Positions 26,008 through 37,168 are shown, counted from the stretch's first letter. The stretch: 64,000 bases of DNA from Panacagrimonas sp. (GCF_020697055.1 NZ_JAJFBP010000023.1:1-64000); one strand, 5' to 3'. The notes: generated from the letters alone by a model not told the origin. Numbers and translations are program-made.

Positions 26008-28274
26008 AGCGAGCTGTACTTGCGGCGCAGGCGGCTGCGCACGGTCTCCGCAAACGTGTTCAGGACGAACGTGAAAAGAAACAGCGTCAGGCCGGCGAGG
26101 AACAACAGCCGGAAGTGCGTGCTGCCCACTTCGGATTCGGGCATCTCGACCGCGACGTTCGCGGCCAGCGTGCGCATGCCGGAGAACAGGCCGAAGTCCA
26201 TCACCGCGGTGTTGCCGGTGGCCATCAGCACGATCATCGTTTCGCCGACCGCGCGACCCAGGCCGATCATGATCGCGGAGAAGATGCCGGGACTCGCCGT
26301 CGGCAGCACCACACCGATCAGCGTCTGCCAGGGCGTCGCGCCGAGCGCGAGCGAGCCTAGCGACAGATGCTTGGGCACCGAGAAGATCGCGTCCTCGGCG
26401 ATGGAGAAGATCACCGGGATCACCGCGATGCCCATCGCGATTCCGACGACGAGCGAGTTGCGCTGGATGTAGCCGATGCCCAGCGTGTGATCCATCCACG
26501 TCTGCATGTTGCCACCGAAAGCCAGCGCCTCCACCGGCTTTGCCGCGGCGAAGCACGCCCACACCACGAAGGCGATGACGGGAATCAGCAGCGCCGCTTC
26601 CCACCCGGCCGGTACCCGCAGGCGCAAGGCGCGCGGCATGCGCGACCACAGGTATCCGAAGAGCGGGATCGAAACGGGCAGGAACAAAAGCGTCAGGAAC
26701 ACGCCCGGGAGGTTGGTCTCCACGAACGGTGCCAGCCACAGTCCGGCCAGGAAACCCAGGATCACCGACGGCAGCGCGGCCAGCACTTCGACCGACGGCT
26801 TCACGATCTGGCGCATTTCCGGCGACATGAAATTCGCCGTGAAGATCGCGCCGAGCACGGCGATCGGGATGGCGAAGATCATCGCGTAGAACGCGCCCTT
26901 CAACGTGCCGACCATCAGCGGTGTGAGGCTGAACTTGGGCTCGAAGTCGGAACTCGCGGACGACGACTGGTAGAGATAGGCCGGCTCGTCGTAGCTCTCG
27001 TACCAGGTCTTCTGCCACAAGGAACTGAACGACACTTCCGGGTGCTCGTTGTGCACCTCGTTCACGCGCAGCGTGCCGTCGACCGCCTGGACCAGCATCA
27101 CGCGCGCACGCGGGTTGAAGACGATCCGTTCGATCGCCTGATCGAACATCTTCTCGTCGTACACCCGGTTGCCCGACGTCGCGTAGTAGAGGCTGACGTG
27201 GCCGGATTCGTCGCCGACCGCGAAGCCGCGTCGACGCTGCTCGGGGCCGATCGCCGTGACCTTCGATCCTTCGTGCACGCTGAACTCGCGCACCCGCGCC
27301 AGGTACCACGTGCCTTCCTCGCCGTGACGGGCGGGGAACCACTGCGTCACCTTGCCGTCGGCCTGCGCGAGCACGATCGAGATGCCGCCCGCGAGATAGC
27401 GCGCACTGGTGATGCTGGCGCCGGCCTGTTTGACCTCGACCAGTTCGGGCTTCTCCGCCCCGTCGAGCTCGTAGAAGGCGATCTTGCCGGCCGCGCGGTC
27501 GATCACGTACAGCCAATGCAGCGTCGGCTCGAGCAGCAGCACATCGGGCTTCACGTCGGGCGTGAAGCGGAGGGCCGGCGATTCGGTGAAGGTCGTTTCG
27601 CCGAACAGGTCGGTCTGCTTGGCGAAGACCTTGAGGTTCAACGTGCCGGTCGCGTCGGCGCCCACCAGCATCAGCGTATCGCCCTCCTCGCGCACGGCCA
27701 GCTCGGTGATCGGGCCGCTGGCGAAGGCCATCGGCGTCGGGCCGCGCGGATAGCCCAGCCCGGGCGTGATGAGCCGCTTGTCGTCCGGGTACGTGACCTT
27801 GTACTCGTGCGAGAACACCAGCACCGAACCGTCGTCGAGTCCGGCCGCGAGCATTCCGCGCTCGGAAGACAGCGAGGCGACCGACAGCAGCTTGCGCTCG
27901 CCCAGCGGCAGCATCTGCGTGGCGCGCACGTCCCCGGTATTCAGATCGAAGAACGTGACGCCGCCATCGTCGGCCGCTCGCATTCCGATTTCGCCCTGTT
28001 CCTCTGCGGACAGGTAGAGCGTCCTGCCCGCGGCACCCGGGAGCGCGAAGGTCTTGCGCTTCTCGACGTGTGCGCCCTGGAACAGCGGCGCCACTTCCTG
28101 GGCCAGGTACACGAAAATCAGCAGCAACGCGCCGATCACGCCCAGTCCGCCGACCAGCACGACGTAACGCGCGAGCCGATCCTTGATGTAGCGCGACTGC
28201 AATCCCACCGCGCGCTTCGACGTGATCGCGCGGGGGAGTTCGGCGGCCGTAGCCGGTGTCTGCGCAGTGCTCAT
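26004..28274 (-). CDS. pstC: phosphate ABC transporter permease PstC, long form
   Basis: A 756-residue permease. The C-terminal ~300 residues hold the usual helices and the cytoplasmic loop SLGSLALGATPWQTLIGVVLP. A membrane helix at about 35-58 is followed by a periplasmic extension of about 380 residues. Its repeating beta-strand/turn pattern (for example VASLSSERGMLAAGLDDGSVLVFS, ITSARYLAGGISIVLAQADG, FAVGDESGHVSLYYATSG) reads like a WD/beta-propeller-type domain. Ordinary PstC is about 320 residues. It starts 83 nt after the porin terminator region, so it may have its own promoter or depend on read-through. Confidence 0.95.
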   Translation of the reverse strand: MSTAQTPATAAELPRAITSKRAVGLQSRYIKDRLARYVVLVGGLGVIGALLLIFVYLAQEVAPLFQGAHVEKRKTFALPGAAGRTLYLSAEEQGEIGMRAADDGGVTFFDLNTGDVRATQMLPLGERKLLSVASLSSERGMLAAGLDDGSVLVFSHEYKVTYPDDKRLITPGLGYPRGPTPMAFASGPITELAVREEGDTLMLVGADATGTLNLKVFAKQTDLFGETTFTESPALRFTPDVKPDVLLLEPTLHWLYVIDRAAGKIAFYELDGAEKPELVEVKQAGASITSARYLAGGISIVLAQADGKVTQWFPARHGEEGTWYLARVREFSVHEGSKVTAIGPEQRRRGFAVGDESGHVSLYYATSGNRVYDEKMFDQAIERIVFNPRARVMLVQAVDGTLRVNEVHNEHPEVSFSSLWQKTWYESYDEPAYLYQSSSASSDFEPKFSLTPLMVGTLKGAFYAMIFAIPIAVLGAIFTANFMSPEMRQIVKPSVEVLAALPSVILGFLAGLWLAPFVETNLPGVFLTLLFLPVSIPLFGYLWSRMPRALRLRVPAGWEAALLIPVIAFVVWACFAAAKPVEALAFGGNMQTWMDHTLGIGYIQRNSLVVGIAMGIAVIPVIFSIAEDAIFSVPKHLSLGSLALGATPWQTLIGVVLPTASPGIFSAIMIGLGRAVGETMIVLMATGNTAVMDFGLFSGMRTLAANVAVEMPESEVGSTHFRLLFLAGLTLFLFTFVLNTFAETVRSRLRRKYSSL

Positions 28275-28311
28275 GCCCGCGTAAGGACCTTGGTGGAAGA
28301 CAGCGGCGATC

Positions 28312-28346
28312 GAAAAGGCCCCGGCGCAGGGTCGCCGCGCCGGGGC
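28312..28346 (-). terminator. rho-independent terminator after the porin gene
   Basis: A perfect 10-bp stem on the minus strand (GCCCCGGCGC pairing with GCGCCGGGGC, 28318-28346, 9-nt loop) is followed by a short CTTTTCG tract. It lies between the porin and pstC and would attenuate read-through from pstS-porin into pstCAB-phoU. Confidence 0.8.
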
Positions 28347-28357
28347 AGGACACTACC

Positions 28358-29605
28358 TCAGAAGGCGAACTGCAGACGCGTGGAGATGATGTCGAGCTCG
28401 AACGGATCCGTACCGTCGTGATCCTTCCGCTCGCCGGTGATGTACTCGACCATCAGGCGCACCGCGGGATTGATGTACCAGTTCACGCCGACGGCGATCG
28501 TCTCGGCCTCGCGATCGGGCGTGACGTCCTCGAGCTCGATGAAGTCGTAGCGAGCCTTCAGTTCCCACGCGCCGGTCGGCGCGCTGGGCTTGGGCGACTT
28601 GAACGAGCCGCGCTTGATGTCGTACGGCTTGGTCTCGCCGGTGATCAGCCACGACGCCTGGATGTAGTAGCTGTTGAGCTTGGCGTCGTCCTCACCCGTA
28701 TCGACACCGGTGGCTTCGGCGTACTCGGCCGTCGCGTACTCGGCCTGCGCGTAGAACGGACCGTACTTCCCGGCCAGCTCGACGTTCAGCGAGCTCACGT
28801 CCTCGTCGGTTGCGGCATCGCCCCAGCTCGCACTGGGCCCGCTGCGACCCGAGTAACGGGCGCTGGACGGCGTCATCGCCTGACCCTGCGACGGATTCTC
28901 GTAGCTCGCGCTGAAACCCAGGTGCAGGACGGCGGTGTCGTTGAGCACCGGCACGAAATAGACGCGACCCGTGCCGCCCATGCCGTCGGTCTCGTTCGGG
29001 GTCTCGTCACCGGCGGCGTTGGTCGTGGTGACTTCGCCGTTGCGAAGGTTGTAGCCCGCCAGGCCCCAGCCCCAGGTGGTGTAGGCGTTGTCGACGAACA
29101 CGCCGAGGATGTATTGCGGGCGACCGCCGTAGAACGAACCGGAGCTGATGAACGGGCGCTCCATGAACAGGATCTCGTTGGAGCTGGTCATCTCCTCCAT
29201 CGCGCGGTACGGCTTGGCCTGGCCGAAGCGGACGTTGAAGGCATCGAACATGCGCGTGCCGATCCACATCTCGCGGAAGCCCGAACCCGAATCCTCGTCC
29301 TGGCCGGCAAAGTCGTTTTCGAACTTGTACGACCAGCCGTAGGCCTTGCCTTCGAGGCTGAGGCGCGCGCGGCGGAAGAACGCGTCGAACTTCTGCTCGC
29401 CGATGCCCTCTTCGATGTTGTCTTCGTCGTCGTCCAGCGGGATGTTCGTATCCAGGTGGATGCGCCCGCCGATCTTGGCCTCGAAGCGGCCGTCCTCGGT
29501 CTTGATCGTGATGCCGCCCTTGGTCTCGGAGAGGTCGGCGTGCGCGACGCCGATGCCGCTCCCGACGAACACCGCAAGGGTCCCGTACCGGATCAGCTTG
29601 TTCAT
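28358..29605 (-). CDS. phosphate-selective porin (OprO/OprP family)
   Basis: A 415-residue outer-membrane beta barrel. It has a signal peptide (MNKLIRYGTLAVFVGSGIGVAHA), then GGITIKTEDGRFEAKIGGRIHLD, FRRARLSLEGKAYGWSYKFENDFAG, IGTRMFDAFNVRFGQAKPYRAMEEMTSSNEI and the C-terminal aromatic beta-signal LQFAF. OprP-type porins admit phosphate or pyrophosphate under starvation. It is preceded by a good ribosome-binding site (GGGAGCAAAGGGA) and lies 75 nt after pstS, which supplies the periplasmic binding protein for the same substrate. Confidence 0.93.
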   Translation of the reverse strand: MNKLIRYGTLAVFVGSGIGVAHADLSETKGGITIKTEDGRFEAKIGGRIHLDTNIPLDDDEDNIEEGIGEQKFDAFFRRARLSLEGKAYGWSYKFENDFAGQDEDSGSGFREMWIGTRMFDAFNVRFGQAKPYRAMEEMTSSNEILFMERPFISSGSFYGGRPQYILGVFVDNAYTTWGWGLAGYNLRNGEVTTTNAAGDETPNETDGMGGTGRVYFVPVLNDTAVLHLGFSASYENPSQGQAMTPSSARYSGRSGPSASWGDAATDEDVSSLNVELAGKYGPFYAQAEYATAEYAEATGVDTGEDDAKLNSYYIQASWLITGETKPYDIKRGSFKSPKPSAPTGAWELKARYDFIELEDVTPDREAETIAVGVNWYINPAVRLMVEYITGERKDHDGTDPFELDIISTRLQFAF

Positions 29606-29680
29606 TCCCTTTGCTCCCTACTTGGATTGCGTCCGCGCACCGCCCACACCTGCCGGGCGGCGGCGCAAATGGTTGGGTCG

Positions 29681-30652
29681 TTACTGGATGCCGAGTTCGG
29701 TGCGGAACTTCGCGGCGATCTTCTCGGGCAGCGGCACGTAGCCGTCCTTCTCGACGATGGCCTGGCCCTGCTTGGACAGCACCATCCGGAAGAACTCGGT
29801 CTCCATCGGAGACAGCGGCTTGTTGGGCGCCTTGTTCGCGTAGATGAAGAGCACGCGCGACAGCGGGTACTTGCCGCTCACGGCGTTCTCATGGGTCGCC
29901 TCGATGAACTCAGCGCCTTCCTTGGCGGCCAGCGGCAGCGCGCGCACGCCCGAAGTCTTGTACCCGATGCCCGAATAGCCGATCGCGTCCAGGCCCGTTG
30001 CGACCGACTGCACGACCGAGGCCGAGCCCGGCTGTTCGTTGACGCCGGTCTTGAAGTCGCCTTTGCACAGGGCGTGCTCCTTGAAATAGCCATAGGTGCC
30101 CGAGACCGAGTTGCGGCCGTAGAGCTGGATCGCCTTCGGCGCGAGGTCACCCGTCACCCCGATATCGGACCACCGCTTGGCGTCCTTCGAGGCGCCGCAC
30201 TTGCGCGTCGCGGAGAAGATCGCGTCGACCTGGGGCATCGTGAGCCCCTTGATCGCGTTGTCCTTGTTGACGAACACGGCCAAGGCGTCGATGGCCGCGC
30301 CCACGCCGGTGGGCTTGTAGCCGTGCTTCTGCTCGAACGCCTGGATCTCCTGATCCTTCATCGGGCGCGACATCGGCCCGAAGTTGGCCGTGCCTTCGGT
30401 CAGCGCCGGAGGGGCGGTCGACGAACCGGCGCCCTGGATCTGGATGTTCACGTTCGGATAGAACTTCTTGAACTGCTCGGCCCACAGCGTCATCAGGTTG
30501 TTGAGCGTGTCCGAACCCACGCTGCTGAAGTTCCCCGAAACGCCCGACGCGGGGGTGTAGTCCGGCAAGCCGGGGTCGACGGCGGCGTGCAGCGGCGCGG
30601 TGGACGCGATGGCGGAGATACCGATGGCCAGCGCGATCTTCCTGAGGGTCAT
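29681..30652 (-). CDS. pstS: phosphate-binding periplasmic protein PstS
   Basis: A 323-residue binding protein with a signal peptide ([23 protein letters not shown]). The body shows the PstS pattern: [51 protein letters not shown], and [17 protein letters not shown], which carries phosphate ligands. It captures phosphate for PstCAB. I chose the ATG at 30652 because it begins a clean signal peptide. A three-unit Pho box lies 76-104 bp upstream. Confidence 0.96.
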   Translation of the reverse strand: MTLRKIALAIGISAIASTAPLHAAVDPGLPDYTPASGVSGNFSSVGSDTLNNLMTLWAEQFKKFYPNVNIQIQGAGSSTAPPALTEGTANFGPMSRPMKDQEIQAFEQKHGYKPTGVGAAIDALAVFVNKDNAIKGLTMPQVDAIFSATRKCGASKDAKRWSDIGVTGDLAPKAIQLYGRNSVSGTYGYFKEHALCKGDFKTGVNEQPGSASVVQSVATGLDAIGYSGIGYKTSGVRALPLAAKEGAEFIEATHENAVSGKYPLSRVLFIYANKAPNKPLSPMETEFFRMVLSKQGQAIVEKDGYVPLPEKIAAKFRTELGIQ

Positions 30653-30727
30653 ATGGATCGAGGGTCCTTGAGCAGCCGAGGGTGGTTCGAAAACCAGTGC
30701 ATCCTCGCGAGCGCCCAAGAAGCCCGT

Positions 30728-30756
30728 GTGAAGCTTGTGTGACGGTTCGGTTACAT
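30728..30756 (-). promoter_or_regulatory. Pho box (PhoB operator) upstream of pstS
   Basis: On the minus strand three heptamers recur with an exact 11-bp period: ATGTAAC (5/7 to the CTGTCAY consensus), CCGTCAC (6/7) and GCTTCAC (4/7), separated by CGAA and ACAA. The 7+4 spacing is the defining feature of PhoB sites. It ends 76 bp before the pstS start codon. Confidence 0.7.
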
Positions 30757-30887
30757 GCGGTCAGAGGGCCGGACCGGGCGCGTTATGTCGTTAGAAGATA
30801 AGTGGTCCGGCTCAACGATCGATATGGACACAAGAACCGTCGTTAAGGGAATAATGCGCGCCCCTGAACCGCCGTCTTTCGGCATAG

Positions 30888-31886
<999 letters not shown>

Positions 31887-31887
31887 A

Positions 31888-31945
31888 GATATTCCCAGTC
31901 GTTCTATGGATATAGTCGGCCTCCGCTATAGCTGGATATGGCGGC
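31888..31945 (+). promoter_or_regulatory. candidate CysB operator / promoter of the sulfite reductase operon
   Basis: The cysB-sulfite reductase gap is locally AT-rich. It contains ATATTCC facing GGATAT with a 12-bp gap, then a second GGATAT 24 bp downstream of the first and a CTATAG palindrome between them. CysB sites are degenerate, so this is a positional suggestion only. Confidence 0.3.
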
Positions 31946-31986
31946 CTGCTAGCCTGCGTGGCCCTTTCCGCTTGCCGAACATCTAG

Positions 31987-33654
31987 ATGTATCGCTACGA
32001 CCAATACGACCAGAAGCTCGTGGACGAACGGGTGGCGCAGTTCCGCCACCAGACCGAGCGCTATCTCGCGGGGCAGCTGCCCGAGGACGAGTTTCGCGCG
32101 CTGCGGCTGCGCAACGGTCTGTATATCCAGCGATTTGCGCCGATGCTCCGCATCAGCATCCCCTATGGCCTGCTGGCCAGCCGGCAGCTGCGGATGCTGG
32201 CCCACGTCGCCCGTACCTACGACAAGGGATACGGCCACTTCACGACGCGCCAGAACATGCAGTTCAACTGGCCCGAATTGGCCCGGGTGCCCGACATCCT
32301 GGCGGACCTGGCGACGGTGCAGATGCACGCGATCCAGACCTCCGGCAACTGCATCCGCAACATCACCTCGGACCACCTCGCCGGCGTCGCCCGTGACGAG
32401 CTGGTGGACCCGCGGCCGTACTGCGAACTGACGCGCCAGTGGGCCACGTTCCATCCCGAGTTCAACTGGCTGCCGCGGAAATTCAAGATCGCGTTCTCGG
32501 CTTCGCGCAGCGACCGTGCCGCGATCCGCGTGCACGACATCGGTGTTCAGATCGTTCGCAACGAGGCCGGTGAACTCGGCTACACCGTGTATGTCGGCGG
32601 CGGTCTGGGCCGCACGCCGATCATCGGCGTGAAGACCGCCGACTTCGTCGCCGAGGTCGACCTGCTGTCCTATCTGGAAGCCGTGTTGCGCGTCTACAAC
32701 CTGCTCGGACGGCGCGACAACATCTACAAGGCGCGCATCAAGATCCTGGTGAAGGAAGTCGGCCCGGAGAAGTTCATCGCGATGGTCGATCGCGAATGGG
32801 CGCGCATCCGCGACGGCGAACTCAAGCTCAAGGGCACCGAGCTCGATCGCATGCGCGAGCACTTCACGACGCCCGACTACGCCGCGCTACCCGCCGTGGA
32901 CCCGAGCTACGAGGAGAAACTGCGGAGCGATTCGGCGTTCGCCGCGTGGGCGCGCCGCAACCTGCATCCCCATCGTCAGCCCGGCTACGCGGTCGTGTTC
33001 GTGTCGCTGAAGGCCAATGGCGTCGCGCCGGGCGATGCGACCGCCGAACAGATGGACGCGCTCGCCGATCTGGCGGACCGCCATAGCTTCGGAGAGATCC
33101 GCGCCACGCACGACCAGAATCTGGTTCTGGCGGACGTGCGACTCGACGAGGTGTACGAGGTCTGGCAGCGGCTGCGCGAACTCAACCTGGCGACGCCCAA
33201 CATCGGCCTGCTGACCGACCTGATCTGCTGCCCGGGCCTGGACTTCTGCTCGCTGGCCAACGCCAGTTCGATCAGCGTCGCGCAGGACGTCTTCGACCGG
33301 TTCGAGAACCTGGACGATCAGCACGACATCGGTCCCATCAAGGTCAAGATGTCCGGCTGCATGAACGGCTGCGGGCACCACACCGTCGGCCACATCGGCA
33401 TTCTCGGCGTGGATAAGAAGGGCGAGGAGTGGTACCAGGTCACGCTCGGCGGATCGGCCGAGAACGACGCGAGCCTGGGGGATCGCACCGGTCCGTCGTT
33501 CTCGCGCGAGGACATCGGCGACGCCGTTCAGCGCATCGTCGAGGTCTACCTCGAGCGCCGCAACAGCGAGGACGAGACGTTTCTCGAGACTTATCGGCGT
33601 GTCGGCATGTCGCCGTTCAAGACGCGCCTGTATCCGACCACGGCCGCCGCATGA
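31987..33654 (+). CDS. nitrite/sulfite reductase hemoprotein (assimilatory sulfite reductase)
   Basis: A 555-residue siroheme/4Fe-4S reductase of the single-polypeptide CysI type. Both ferredoxin-like half repeats are present: LRISIPYGLLASRQLRMLAHVARTY and GHFTTRQNMQFNWPELARVPDILADL with TSGNCIRNITSDHLAGVA, and EIRATHDQNLVLADVR. The cluster ligands are CCPGLDFC and SGCMNGCG, which also supply the siroheme ligand cysteine. It reduces sulfite to sulfide with six electrons. The cysB gene upstream argues for sulfite over nitrite. Its stop overlaps the DUF934 start (ATGA). Confidence 0.93.
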   Translation: MYRYDQYDQKLVDERVAQFRHQTERYLAGQLPEDEFRALRLRNGLYIQRFAPMLRISIPYGLLASRQLRMLAHVARTYDKGYGHFTTRQNMQFNWPELARVPDILADLATVQMHAIQTSGNCIRNITSDHLAGVARDELVDPRPYCELTRQWATFHPEFNWLPRKFKIAFSASRSDRAAIRVHDIGVQIVRNEAGELGYTVYVGGGLGRTPIIGVKTADFVAEVDLLSYLEAVLRVYNLLGRRDNIYKARIKILVKEVGPEKFIAMVDREWARIRDGELKLKGTELDRMREHFTTPDYAALPAVDPSYEEKLRSDSAFAAWARRNLHPHRQPGYAVVFVSLKANGVAPGDATAEQMDALADLADRHSFGEIRATHDQNLVLADVRLDEVYEVWQRLRELNLATPNIGLLTDLICCPGLDFCSLANASSISVAQDVFDRFENLDDQHDIGPIKVKMSGCMNGCGHHTVGHIGILGVDKKGEEWYQVTLGGSAENDASLGDRTGPSFSREDIGDAVQRIVEVYLERRNSEDETFLETYRRVGMSPFKTRLYPTTAAA

Positions 33655-34160
33655 GCACCCTGCTCAAGCTGGACGGAAGCGACGGCCCCGACCCGTTCGC
33701 CGCCGTCGGAGCCGAGGACGAGCTCCCCGCGAGCGGTCCGGTGGTGATTCCGTTGGCGCGCTGGGAGCGTGATCGCGATGCGCTGCGCGCTCGCCCGTCG
33801 CCATTCGGCATTCGCCTGCCCAACGTGGTCGACGTCGAGTCTCTCGAGGCGTCGGTGCTCGAGGCCGGGCTGCTGGTTCTTGAATTTCCTTCGTTCGGCG
33901 ATGGGCGGGCCTATTCGCAGGCGCGCCTGCTGCGCGATTCGCGCGGCTATCGCGGCGAACTCCGCGCCACCGGCGCGGCGGTCGTGCGCGACCAGCTGCA
34001 GGGCATGGCGCGGTGCGGCATCGATCGGTTCGAACTGCGCGCCGATCAATCGCTCGAGCTCTGCCGCGAGGCGCTGCGCGAGTTCAGCATCGCGTACCAG
34101 CCGGCTCGCGATGCGCTTCCCAAGGTGCGGGAATTGCGTCTCGCCCCCAACCGTACCTGA
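33651..34160 (+). CDS. DUF934 family protein, sulfite reductase-associated
   Basis: A 169-residue protein of the DUF934 family, usually encoded directly after this kind of sulfite reductase. The core is IRLPNVVDVESLE, LLVLEFPSFGDGRAYSQARLLRDSRGYRGELRATGAAVVRDQLQGMARCGIDRFELR. No cofactor motif is visible. It may act as an accessory or electron-transfer partner, but its biochemical role is not established. It overlaps the reductase gene by 4 nt. Confidence 0.9.
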   Translation: MSTLLKLDGSDGPDPFAAVGAEDELPASGPVVIPLARWERDRDALRARPSPFGIRLPNVVDVESLEASVLEAGLLVLEFPSFGDGRAYSQARLLRDSRGYRGELRATGAAVVRDQLQGMARCGIDRFELRADQSLELCREALREFSIAYQPARDALPKVRELRLAPNRT

Positions 34161-34313
34161 ACGGCGATTTCCCGATTTGTCCGGGTGTTGCCGCACATTC
34201 TTAATGCGGCCGTACGCTTGTCTTACGTGCAGCCATCCGCTCTAATTGGCCCGCTGCTGCGCCCGCGCGTGCGGGTGTTCCAAGAACGTCTGTACAGCCG
34301 GGGATAACACGCT

Positions 34314-35132
34314 ATGAAGCTCCAAGTCGTTGCGGCCACTTTCGCCCTGAACGCTTTCGCCCTCGCCTTGGCAACCGCCCAAGCCCAGGGTTCCGCCATC
34401 TCGGTGCCGCAGCAGGCGCCCAATTCGTATGCGGGTGCGACGTTCGGCTCGCCCATGGCCTTCGGTGCCGACTGGGGCACGATCGGCATCGGCGTGTTCG
34501 GCCAGACGCTGCCGGATGAGTTCAATGGCGTCGAAGTCGACTCTGACGAGGACGTCGACGGCAGCGCCGCGATCGTGTTCGGCCTCGGCGACGCGGACAA
34601 ATACGTCGGCCTGGAAACTGCCATCGTCACGACGTCGCTCACCGGTTCCGGTGACGGCAACAATAACGAGGACGGCGACGAGTTCGGTGAATCGGGCGGC
34701 GTCTCGCTCAAGCTGCACACCAACGTCCCGGGCGGTGCCGCGCTCGCCGTCGGCGTGATTGGCACCGGTCGCTGGGGCGAGGCCGAGGACGCGAACAAGT
34801 CGAGCGTTTACGCCAACGCCACCAAGGTGTTCTCGATCGACACCGGTACGCGTAAGCACGCACTGGTGGCCAACATCGGCGTCGGTGACGGCGCCTTCAC
34901 GAGCAGCTTTACCGACGACGGCGTGAATGCGTTCGGGTCGCTGGCGTTCTACTTCACGCGCCAGCTCTCGGTGATCGTCGACCACACCGGCCGCTTCACC
35001 AACGCCGCGCTGTCGGCCGCACCGATCCGCGGCATTCCCATCGTCGTCACGCTGGGCGCTCTCAATCTTGGCGAGCGTTTCGGCTCCGACGTGGAGTTCG
35101 GCGGCAGCATCGCCTACTCATTCAGCTTCTGA
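34314..35132 (+). CDS. secreted, probably outer-membrane protein of unknown function
   Basis: A 272-residue protein with a signal peptide (cleavage near ALATAQAQG, about residue 24). The rest alternates hydrophobic and polar strands, with acidic loops (EDVDGS, DGNNNEDGDEFGES) that could bind calcium. It ends in the aromatic SIAYSFSF typical of the outer-membrane beta-signal. I do not recognise a family. A 153-bp gap precedes it and it is followed after 24 bp by a small secreted Gly-rich protein, suggesting a two-gene unit. Confidence 0.7.
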   Translation: MKLQVVAATFALNAFALALATAQAQGSAISVPQQAPNSYAGATFGSPMAFGADWGTIGIGVFGQTLPDEFNGVEVDSDEDVDGSAAIVFGLGDADKYVGLETAIVTTSLTGSGDGNNNEDGDEFGESGGVSLKLHTNVPGGAALAVGVIGTGRWGEAEDANKSSVYANATKVFSIDTGTRKHALVANIGVGDGAFTSSFTDDGVNAFGSLAFYFTRQLSVIVDHTGRFTNAALSAAPIRGIPIVVTLGALNLGERFGSDVEFGGSIAYSFSF

Positions 35133-35156
35133 TCCAAGCGGGACTGGAGAATCGAC

Positions 35157-35426
35157 ATGAAGAGCGTTCTTTTCAAATCACTCGTGGCCATGACCTTGTC
35201 GGCGGCGTTGGTGCCGGCCATGGCGCAGAGCAGCGGTAACGGCGGCGGCACCAGCGGCAACGGTGGCGTCAGCGGGGTCAGTGGGGTCAGCGGCGGCCTG
35301 GGCATCGATTTCTTCGCCAGCCAGACCCCGGGCGCCAACCACGAAAAAGGCGGCGGCTTCGCCGATGCCATCGAGCGTGCGTTCGGCACGCCGAACGCCG
35401 ACTGCGGCAAGCTGAAATGCGATTGA
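35157..35426 (+). CDS. small secreted glycine-rich protein
   Basis: An 89-residue protein with a signal peptide (cleavage after ALVPAMAQ, about 24), a Gly/Ser/Asn linker (about 25-47) containing a VSG triplet repeat, and a short C-terminal domain ending in CGKLKCD, where the two cysteines could form a disulfide. A ribosome-binding site (GACTGGAGAA) precedes the ATG. I do not recognise it. Its pairing with the preceding barrel-like protein suggests a common surface or periplasmic role. Confidence 0.65.
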   Translation: MKSVLFKSLVAMTLSAALVPAMAQSSGNGGGTSGNGGVSGVSGVSGGLGIDFFASQTPGANHEKGGGFADAIERAFGTPNADCGKLKCD

Positions 35427-35429
35427 CGA

Positions 35430-35449
35430 CCGGCGTCCGATGACGCCGG
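35430..35449. terminator. hairpin between convergent genes
   Basis: A perfect 8-bp stem (CCGGCGTC pairing with GACGCCGG, 4-nt loop) lies in the 30-bp gap between the small secreted protein gene and serS. No T-tract follows, so termination is only suggested. Confidence 0.4.
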
Positions 35450-35456
35450 GCCGCGA

Positions 35457-36770
<1,314 letters not shown>

Positions 36771-36781
36771 TTATCCGTGCT

Positions 36782-37168
36782 TCATCCCAGCACCGCACGC
36801 GTCGCCCACAGACCGAGCGCGCACGCCGCCAGGCCCAGCACCAGACTCACCGCCACGTACACGGCGCCTGCGACGACATCGCCAGCGCGCAGCATCTCGA
36901 TGGTCTCCATCGAAAAGGCCGAGAACGTCGTGAAACCTCCGAGCACGCCGGTGATCAGTCCCAGCCGCACCGCATCCGGCGCCGGGCGCAGGCCGAACCA
37001 GCCGACCAGAACGCCGATCAGCAGGCTGCCGAGCACGTTCACGAACAACGTTCCCCACGGCCATCCCGGCGCCACGCCGCGCCCGAACAGACCGGCGCCG
37101 AAGCGCGCGACCGAGCCCAGCGCTCCGCCGACCGCCACCGCGAGCCAAAGGGCCGCCGACGCGCTCAC
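36782..37168 (-). CDS. crcB: fluoride ion channel CrcB/Fluc
   Basis: A 128-residue, four-helix membrane protein of the Fluc family. Diagnostic segments are VGGALGSVARFGAG, GTLFVNVLGSLLIGVLVG (the conserved Asn of the pore) and TGVLGGFTTFSAFSMETI (the phenylalanine box and sodium site). It forms dual-topology dimers that export fluoride. It starts with GTG, overlapping the rarA stop by 4 nt. I saw no fluoride riboswitch directly upstream, because the upstream DNA is coding. Confidence 0.95.
   Translation of the reverse strand: MSASAALWLAVAVGGALGSVARFGAGLFGRGVAPGWPWGTLFVNVLGSLLIGVLVGWFGLRPAPDAVRLGLITGVLGGFTTFSAFSMETIEMLRAGDVVAGAVYVAVSLVLGLAACALGLWATRAVLG

Noticed and set aside
24277-28353. A single 1358-codon minus frame covering pstA and part of pstC
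   Set aside because: The real pstC is in another frame, and pstA begins at an internal ATG (26007) overlapping the pstC stop. The upstream part of the long frame is arginine-rich noise.
34180-34225. Imperfect hairpin (GCCGCA ... TGCGGC) after the DUF934 gene
   Set aside because: The stem is short with no T-tract. I could not support it as a terminator or attenuator.
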